Source of the DNA: Halichondria panicea
Lineage: Eukaryota; Porifera; Demospongiae; Suberitida; Halichondriidae
Length of the DNA stretch: 64,000 bases
Assembly (NCBI RefSeq): GCF_963675165.1
Contig: NC_087384.1
Coordinates: 5,263,182-5,327,181, forward strand
Reading direction: 5' to 3'
Part shown: in pieces, positions 57,421 to 64,000 of the stretch
Position numbering within the stretch: the first letter of the stretch is position 1
Layout: each line of letters starts with the position of its first letter
Position numbers and translations under genes: made by a program
The notes under the pieces: model-generated
Database searches by the model: none
What the model was told of the DNA's origin: nothing
The model's input: only the letters and a program-made list of their open reading frames with translations

Positions 57421-57600
57421 CCCATTGTCATTGCCGTGGCAATATGGGGTGAGGAGTGGCAAGGCCATGCAGTCACTCCACTTCCGTTAGGATAACGCAG
57501 CAGTTGTGGCGTTAGTCAATGCAGGCACAAGCAGAGACGACGACCTTATGAGAAACATTATAAGCTTCATCATGGAACTTCGTTTTGTCGATTTCCCACA
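57421..57600 (+). mobile_element. Retrotransposon RNase H fragment, DIRS-like
   Basis: PIVIAVAIWGEEWQGHAV is followed, after a one-base frame change, by DNAAVVALVNAGTSRDDDLM and RNIISFIMELRFVDF. The pattern (I-x-I-A-V-x-x-W-G-x-x-W-x-G, then DNxAVVAxxNxGTSRDxxLM) is that of the RNase H domain in DIRS/Ngaro-type retroelements. The upstream 57210-57420 is GC-richer and may be older element sequence. It is isolated and broken, with no reverse transcriptase or recombinase found. Confidence 0.7.
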
Positions 57601-58065
57601 TCAGGGGTATCCACAATTTGCTAGCTAAAGTTTAGGCAAACTGCTTTTCTTTCAAGTATTCCAAGCTTAACTTTTATCTGGCTACAAAGTTTTGGCCGTC
57701 GGGTAGCGATGTTTTAAACAAAATTAATGGTGCATATTGAAGAGACACACACTGAACGACCATAATCTTTTATATAAAGAAATTAATCTTTTAACTTGAA
57801 TATCAATGATGATGTCACGGCAAATTTATTTACCAACTACTCAAAAATATCTCAGGCTAATTGAAAGTGCAAACTTTATAGGCAATCTTGATATAATTTT
57901 GAAGCTTAAGGTATGTTCTATTCAATTTGATAAAATGTGCATGCTAAGGGGCATCTTCTTATAGGCCACGTCACAATATATAGTCAGCACACGTGAACTG
58001 GCTTACACAACACAATTAACAGCAACACGTATAAACACGAGAATGTACATAATTACACACATACA

Positions 58066-58087
58066 CCACCGGATGTTTCATGTACTA
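58066..58087 (+). promoter_or_regulatory. Upstream module A (variant)
   Basis: CACCGGATGTTTCATGTACTA, upstream of the D remnant at 58620. Proximal ACAACTTTCTGCTATAATTA at about 58225 is also family-like. Confidence 0.4.
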
Positions 58088-58619
58088 AAATTATTGTTTT
58101 GACCAAATATATGTGACACTAAGTACTCATGAAACAGCTACTTGGTACTATACAAAGTCTGCAAATCTGCGAAAGAATCAATAACTGTGAGTTTCAATAA
58201 CAATACATGTATATACAGTCATAGACAACTTTCTGCTATAATTATGCGTATAACATAACAGCCAGAAAATTGTAATGGCATGTCACAGTCTAGTCTATAT
58301 GAAACCAAGAGTATAGATAAGAGTAAGAGTGTTGAACTGCTACAGTGCCATCACTTGATAGTATGTTAGCAACTTCCCAGAAACCATACATGCTAGTTGT
58401 GCAGTTCGGCAGTGCTACAAACCACAGACCACAGTTTACTCCACAGCACTCATTAATTGAATAGTGACGACAGTGATGGTAAATGCAGTTCTACGTTAAC
58501 TATTTATACAGCACTCTTATTCTTGACGAAACTTATCACAAGAACGTTAATTGTAAGTGCATGACACATGTAAAACATGGCAGCAACTCTACCCTATATA
58601 TGAAGTTGCAAATACTTCA

Positions 58620-58860
58620 TATAGGAATGGTAAGAAAGATCCCAACACTGTACTCCCAATAAACTATTGTTGGGCTAATGGATCAAGCTAAAAGACTCTG
58701 AGCAAGCCTTGATAAACTTAGAACAGAGGCTGAAAGGGTAGAAAATAATGGTTGCATGGACAGCCCGAAAATTGATTTTCAACGATCCATTCAGCAATGA
58801 GCGTTAATGAGAAAATGCAATTAATAGTGAAGAAGCTTAACCTCTCAATACGGGCAAACA
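58620..58860 (+). pseudogene. Subfamily D first-half remnant
   Basis: Pieces match the 31439 copy: GTAAGAAAGATCCCAACACT, AATAAACTATTGTTGGGCTA, AAAAGACTCTGAGCAA, TGGACAGCCCGAAAATTGAT, CAATGAGCGTTAATGAGAAA. Multiple deletions and stops. Confidence 0.65.
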
Positions 58861-59428
58861 GGAAACCACACTCACATTTCATGTCCAATGTGGTAGAGCA
58901 TACTGGCACTCCAATAATATCTTGGATTTCAGCATAGATACTGTAACAGGAAAGGTGATCACGTGTGGATATAGGCTACACATATAATCAATATACAGAG
59001 CTTGACCAGCCATCCGTGTTCCCCACCAAACGCGGAAAAACAACCTTTATGGCTGTTACAGCAAATACAGACTTTTGGGGGTGTTGTAAAATGTTGGGAA
59101 CAAAGAAAATATGAATACACCACACACACAGGGATACACTGTTACACACAAAATATTTGGCCAAAAACGCTAAAATTTATAGTGTGTGTCGTCAAAACAT
59201 CTGGGAACTAATTAAGCAACAATATTATGTAAACAAGCCATTCCATAAAACAATTCGTTGTAACGAGTACGTGACTCCCTGAGAATTGTGAATCAAACTT
59301 TCACTTAAATGGTCACGAACATTAATGGGTACTATAATTTGAATGCTTGAATGAGTCGACAGGAAGTATATATAGTGCTGCAGCGTTGTGAACACTCGGA
59401 ATGGCCTGAACTGCATATACGCATGGAC

Positions 59429-59512
59429 ATTTCCTAAAACATCACCAATTGAGACAGAGCGCCAACGAGGGGAAATCAGACTATTCGAATGCCACTGCTA
59501 GCTCTTGTTTAA
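59429..59512 (+). pseudogene. Small B-type fragment
   Basis: TTTCCTAAAACATCACCAAT and TTGAGACAGAGCGCCAACGA, then remnants of RMPLLA. Corresponds to the ER motif area of half one in B genes. Confidence 0.55.
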
Positions 59513-59808
59513 ACAATTTTCTTTGTTCCAAAAGTTTAACGACACCCCCATGCACACATGAATCAAATGCTCTAATAGATATATCTGTCAGCCTCGATTT
59601 CTGAGTAAACGTGTACAGCAGTTATATAGCTACTGTATATACGTATATAGGGTTTCACTGTGAGCCAAACCACCCAAACAAACGTGCTAGTGTTGTGAAT
59701 AAAGCAAACATGCACTCATGCACCCACACAAATGCGTGCGTGTTGCCATAGACGTATTAAATACAAACTTTAGGAACAAAGAATACAGGCTATAGACATA
59801 CCATATAC

Positions 59809-59965
59809 CATCCGGTGCATGTGACTAAAGATAGAATCAAAATTCTATAAAAAGAATACAGTGTGTGCCTGTATTGAGAGTTCCAGTTAACTAGAAGTGG
59901 AGAAATAGCAGGGCAACTAGCTTCAACTGACAGTATTGGCATTGATCTTCATGGTAAGCCTCCTT
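59809..59965 (+). pseudogene. A-type promoter and start fragment
   Basis: Module A variant (CCGGTGCATGTGACTAAAG) at 59809. About 95 bases on is a copy of the 2268 start with ATG changed to ATA, then AGQLASTDSIGIDLHGKPP. The rest of the gene is missing. Confidence 0.65.
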
Positions 59966-59999
59966 GTCAATATAAATCATATGTTCAAACATTGGATGT

Positions 60000-60205
60000 G
60001 TTCATTCTGTTGGTGTGTATTTGCAAGCTCATGTGATTATGATCTGAACTTTTAGCTCCAGGCCATGACTCTAGCTTCTTACGTTCAAGCTTAGCTTCCA
60101 ATCTTTCAATAAGAGGTTTCAATTTCCCTGTATAGTGTTTTGAGCTCATGTAAAGCCTCCTTTTTATTCTTCTTAGCTTGTCTTTTGCTTTCCTCTCTGA
60201 CAATG
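60000..60205 (-). pseudogene. A-type C-terminal fragment in opposite orientation
   Basis: On the minus strand: KPLIERLEAKLERKKL, then a frame change and DHNHMSLQIHTNRMNTSNV, which is the +1 frame reading of a VIITRACKYTPTE-type end. It matches 2268 and lies inverted next to the A-type start fragment at 59906. Confidence 0.65.
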
Positions 60206-60458
60206 TGCATTCATGTATAAGTAAAATGGTCAGTTTAATTGTGATGTTTTTGTGAATATTATAAATGCATTAATTTGGGGAATTTCTATGCAGATGCCAC
60301 CACTCCACCACTCAAACACAAATCTCAATGTGCTCAATAGATATACCACTCAATTGCATTATACATACATTGAAAGCTGTGTATACTGTATTTGCTCAAT
60401 AGGTATACCCTTAATAGTAAAAGTTAGTGTGCGTGTTTATCTAAGGCAGTGACGGCTC

Positions 60459-60512
60459 GTGCATGCGATGGTTTTGACCATAAAAGTAACTGCTGACTCA
60501 CTAAAGTAACCT
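60459..60512 (+). promoter_or_regulatory. Upstream module B
   Basis: GATGGTTTTGACCATAAAAG and TAACTGCTGACTCACTAAAG, about 80 bases before ATG 60562. Very close to the module in front of the 45441 gene, although that gene is subfamily A. Confidence 0.5.
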
Positions 60513-60561
60513 AATTCTTACAGAGCTGAGAAAAACTCCATACTGTAAGTCTTTAAACACA

Positions 60562-61359
60562 ATGGCCCAGAGCCTTTCACCTAAACCTATGACCACGGAT
60601 GAAATTGGAAAGCTATTGCAAGACAAATATTCTCCACCAACAGATCAAAATGTACATATCGATTACTTCTACTTTCGAGTATCTGAAAAGAAAGCCACTA
60701 TTGCAGAGACGTTTATTCCTGATCTAAAAACAAAGTTAGGGAATGATTTCTGCGCAATGGTAGATCCAAAATGGCCAGGTTTTATAATGATTTGCTTCCC
60801 AAAACAAACAAACGAAGAAGAAAGGGAGAAGGCTATCGACGAATATCTTCGATCCCCAATTTCTAGAAATACAGACACGATGGTCACAGTTCATAGAGCT
60901 TGCCTCTACCCCAGCTATGAGATGAGTCAAAAAACTATCAAAACTGTCCAAGCGATTGACATCGGAGATGTTATGGAACAAACCAATGCTCAACAACAGG
61001 ATGCAAAGAACACCCATCAAGATTTCTTCTACCTCATGATTAATCACCCACAGATATTGAATGTTTCTTCATTTCTTAGGACACTCCCAGGAAATTGGAT
61101 GAAAGTGGAACCGCAAGATGATTGGCCAGATACCTTCTTGGGAGATTTTCCAAAGGCACACGTCGATAAAACAGAGCGTGAAAGGGAAGCTCGTCTCAAT
61201 CGTGAAGTTCGACTTCCTCTCATGAAAATGTTAGAAGATGAAGTCATGACAGCTTATCCCAAGACTGGGGACAGGGTCGAGCGGAAAGTTCAGGTTTTGA
61301 TAACCAGAGCCCTTAAAGATAAAAATGCTAATACTGGCATAAAATATCATAGTTTCTGA
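60562..61359 (+). CDS. Subfamily C two-half-domain protein, 265 aa
   Basis: Intact single-exon gene; ATG 60562 (CACAATGG). Half one has MTTDEIGKLLQDKYSPP, HIDYFYFRVSEKK, DPKWPGFIMICFPKQ, EEREKAIDEYLRSPI and VTVHRACLYPSYE. The serine of SRACLY is histidine here. Half two has VQAIDIGDVMEQTN, THQDFFYLMINHPQ, LRTLPGNWMKVEPQDDWP, TFLGDFPKAHVDKTERERE, ARLNREVRLPLMKMLED and VQVLITRALKDKN. The cysteine of the second RAC motif is lost (RAL), so that cysteine is not needed for the fold. It is the most diverged C member in half one. Module B is upstream. Cytosolic by inspection; function unknown. Confidence 0.87.
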   Translation: MAQSLSPKPMTTDEIGKLLQDKYSPPTDQNVHIDYFYFRVSEKKATIAETFIPDLKTKLGNDFCAMVDPKWPGFIMICFPKQTNEEEREKAIDEYLRSPISRNTDTMVTVHRACLYPSYEMSQKTIKTVQAIDIGDVMEQTNAQQQDAKNTHQDFFYLMINHPQILNVSSFLRTLPGNWMKVEPQDDWPDTFLGDFPKAHVDKTEREREARLNREVRLPLMKMLEDEVMTAYPKTGDRVERKVQVLITRALKDKNANTGIKYHSF

Positions 61360-61507
61360 CTATCGTATATATAGTATACAGATTTTACACGAGAAATATA
61401 GTTAGTTATAACACTGCATAATTATTGTACATAAGTATAGCTGCTTTCGTTTTGTACACACACATGCAGTCACACAGTATAATATGCAATGAAAGAAACT
61501 AATCCTA

Positions 61508-61834
61508 TACCGTACCCTCGCGAAAATATGCCCACTATTTTCTACAAGAAGTTTATATACTATAGGCTGATTAGGGGACTGGGCGTTTAATCGCGAACGG
61601 CGTGTTTTCATTCGAATATACGCCCACCTGCGGCCTGAAATCGAGGTTTACACTTGGCACTATGACAATTCTTCAGTATATTTCATAGTAGGAACATTTC
61701 ATTGACAACACAACAATGTTATATCCATTTTGGGTGGGCGTATATAATAGAGTCAAAATACCCTTGTGCAAAATCGAAGCAAAAGAGGGGGTGAATGTTT
61801 ATTCAAGATGGGCTTATTTTCGTGAGGGTATACA
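61508..61834. mobile_element. MITE with TACCCTCGCGAAAATA-like ends
   Basis: TACCGTACCCTCGCGAAAAT at the left, and TATTTTCGTGAGGGTATAC at the right. No coding content. Confidence 0.65.
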
Positions 61835-62226
61835 GTACCTGTATACACACTGTAAAGGACAGTAGTACACGTTTACAGTATGCATGATCATGTAGTAGCA
61901 GAATTTGTACACTTGGCTATAGAGCATTTAGTGAACACACAATATATACAGTATGTCTATAATTATTGTGTCATTGATCGATACAATTAATGTACAAACA
62001 CGAGGAACTATGTGTAGGAATACATGTACCTTACCTGCATGTACATGACTACAAATACATGCTATCCATTGAGGAAGGCAGTAACTTATTGTACACTGTT
62101 TATATGCTAAACAGAAGCCCTGTTATATACGTATGAAGCCTATATATGCATGGTAACGATAGGTGCAAGAACATTTGTTGAGCTTATATAATTATAGTCT
62201 GCAGACGACTGTCAAGACAACAATAA

Positions 62227-62582
62227 TATATCCAATGTGCGCACGAGTGAGCTGTGTAACAACTGATTTGTTGCATTCCTTGTGCATTCCTTTCCGTGTA
62301 CACATCACTCCTTTTATAGGACAACTACTTTCAACTACTTGTGGTGGCTGTGGAATGCACCAGACGCATGAAAAACGTTTTCTGCCTACCACTGAATCTG
62401 TTTAACAGTGTTATACTATAAAAGGAACCGTTTCAGGTTACTGGGTGGAGGGGGGGTTTTAGGTCACTTCAGCCATACTATGCCAGTATCTAGATAGTGG
62501 CACAGTTCAAGGCTTGACCTGTGCCATATGGCAGATATTGGCACAGTGTTTCCTTTGATCTGCCCACTCAAAATGCAACAAA
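62227..62582 (+). repeat. Dispersed repeat R3, second copy
   Basis: Near-identical to 37115-37467. The adjoining hairpin of the first copy is absent here except for its last bases. Confidence 0.85.
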
Positions 62583-62699
62583 AGTCAAATCTACATGACA
62601 GTATATAGTATATATATACGTTTACATGGTATTCGTATCAGTACCAACATGTTACTGTAACTACGTACAGGAATACAGCAGCACAATGTACTGTTCTAA

Positions 62700-63265
62700 T
62701 AATGAAAGCACCGCAGGTGCTGATGCCTCGGTGAAGGTGTCAAAGCTATAAAGTCACTACTATTATAGCAATAACATGATGAACATTTTGCATAAATGTT
62801 GCTGCTTGCACAGAACCAGAGTCACAGAGAAACTCAAAGAGTGCATGAGTATACTGATCAACATGATTGTTGTGAAAAACGATCGATGCCAAAAGTCCAG
62901 TCTAAATGAATAAAGAGCCTTGCAGCTCTCTTCTCACTCTTGCAGTTACCAATAGCTAGCGTTCTAGTTCAGAGCTAACTACTAAGTAGAGTAGCAATTA
63001 ACACTCTATCATGGACAAGTTTTTCTACAAACTCTTCTGAAAAGGCATTCCAATTAGACATAACGCATAACTTGAGAACGAAGCATTTTGCAAATCCACG
63101 AATTAAAATCCAAGAAAACGTGACTAGAAGCCTATATAGAAACCCTCACTTACACTTCATTGATCCTTATAAAATGAAGCATTATTTTGCAAATCCACGA
63201 ATTTAAATCCAAGAAAACACGACTAGAAGCCTATATATAGAAACTCTTACTTACACTTCATTGCT
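62700..63265 (-). repeat. Dispersed repeat with R2 (uninterrupted copy)
   Basis: Counterpart of 47528-48195 without the MITE. The R2 end is partly duplicated at 63170-63265. Confidence 0.7.
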
Positions 63266-63420
63266 CCTTGAGCAACTGTAGCAGCTAGTCTATATATTAC
63301 ACATTACACAGACACAGACACAAACTCACAAACACACTACCGTATACACCTCGCTTGCACATGCGCACCGATAGAGGCATATTTATGATACACAAGACTA
63401 TACGTTATAATGCCCGTACA

Positions 63421-63660
63421 TCACCCACTTGTATCACTGGGCTCACTATAGTCTCCAGCTATCCCTCCACTAGATTTCGATGCCACAAAGTTTGAGCTGA
63501 ACCTCCTCCAGCTGGTGGGGGGTAGCTGGTCAGGGGGGGCAATGGCGGCTATATCCGTGGTGAATGTATCATCATCTCCCTCGTAGAAATGACGGGTCAC
63601 TTTGACTGCATGGGGACAGAGTCCTGGTCGAGATGGTCTGCTCGAGATGTGCAATGTTAA
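63421..63660 (-). CDS. Exon-like segment of an unidentified minus-strand gene
   Basis: An open segment with coding-like composition: RPSRPGLCPHAVKVTRHFYE, GDDDTFTTDIAAIAPP, LPPTSWRRFSSNF and SGGIAGDYSEPSDTSG. It is bounded by a plausible AG acceptor at about 63658 and a GTGATG donor at about 63425. I do not recognise the protein. The strand and the position suggest it belongs to a gene with another exon at the right edge. Confidence 0.45.
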   Translation of the reverse strand, partial: LTLHISSRPSRPGLCPHAVKVTRHFYEGDDDTFTTDIAAIAPPDQLPPTSWRRFSSNFVASKSSGGIAGDYSEPSDTSG

Positions 63661-63965
63661 CATGCATAATATATACATTCACCTCATCGTGGATTAGGCT
63701 CTTGAGATACATGATTACATGGTCTCATAATTATATAGACCAAGTGTTTATAGACTGTTCAATAGCTACATATACATATATATAGACAATCCAGAGTTCA
63801 CAATGAAATGACAATGTCAATTTAGAATGTGCATCTCTCACATACATACATACATGCATGCATGTATAGTAATCACTATAATGCATGCTAACATCTGCGA
63901 GTGCTTGCTATAGTGAAAGCATGCATCTGGGCTTTCAACTACATGTATATATACAGTAAACTGAC

Positions 63966-64000
63966 CTTCACTGATTGAGAGTGTGATGGACTTAATGAGT
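63966..64000 (-). CDS. Partial exon at window edge
   Basis: Minus-strand SPSHSQSV-type reading before a GTCAG donor, duplicated at about 42920-43000. It is truncated by the window end, so the gene cannot be identified. Confidence 0.35.

Noticed and set aside
57214-57468. Minus-strand 84-codon protein
   Set aside because: It is antisense to the retroelement-like region and shows no recognisable pattern.

Overview
The window looks like nuclear DNA of a small-genome marine invertebrate, most likely a demosponge. It is AT-rich and full of MITE-sized repeats, minisatellites and a 357-bp CA tract. It carries one animal-type multi-exon gene (HAUS8-like, on the minus strand) and one intron-containing tRNA-Ile(UAU). 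The sponge call is an inference from texture and gene content; no lineage marker is present.

The main content is a cluster of one gene family that I do not recognise. Members are single-exon, about 250-290 aa, without visible signal peptide or membrane segment. Each is built from two related half-domains of about 125 aa. Each half begins with a T-D/E-x-I/F-G-x-x-L helix-like segment, then H-I-x-Y-F-Y, then a W-x-G/F-F-P stretch, an ER-x-RE-x-x-x-N-x-x-V/I-R-x-P-L stretch, and ends in a hydrophobic strand plus RAC-x-Y (SRACLY in the first half, TRACxY in the second). I count nine intact genes (2268, 4518, 12475-, 16107-, 20129, 35618, 45441, 55320, 60562), four nearly full-length broken copies (607, 6850, 31439, 50699) and about a dozen fragments. 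They fall into four subfamilies: A (GCFYIKLG), B (EYFFLILGTK), C (DYFYFRG/DYFYLRG) and D (NYFMILLG/NYFIILLG), interleaved along the window.

Layout: 0-5.4 kb, three A genes (the first with a stop). 5.5-11.3 kb and 18.85-26.0 kb form a direct segmental duplication, each with a B gene and the 3' part of the HAUS8 gene; only the second carries the whole HAUS8 gene, which continues to 30.7 kb. 12.4-17.6 kb is a minus-strand block (B gene, decayed A+B remnant, C gene) whose C gene and remnant match 55.3-57.1 kb in inverted orientation. 31.4-36.5 kb holds D copies. 37-45 kb is mostly repeats and gene debris. 45.4-46.3 kb is an intact A gene. 46.5-50.4 kb is repeats, including the CA tract. 50.7-54.4 kb is an A gene split by a 2.84-kb TA-flanked element. 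55.3-61.4 kb has two C genes, a retroelement RNase H fragment and debris. The last 2.6 kb is repeats plus exons of an unidentified minus-strand gene.

Two recurrent upstream sequence modules precede the family genes. Spacers repeat the same blocks in the same order, so the duplicated unit appears to be gene plus promoter plus spacer. What the proteins do cannot be told from sequence. A fast birth-and-death cytoplasmic family (recognition, allorecognition or defence are possibilities) is speculation.
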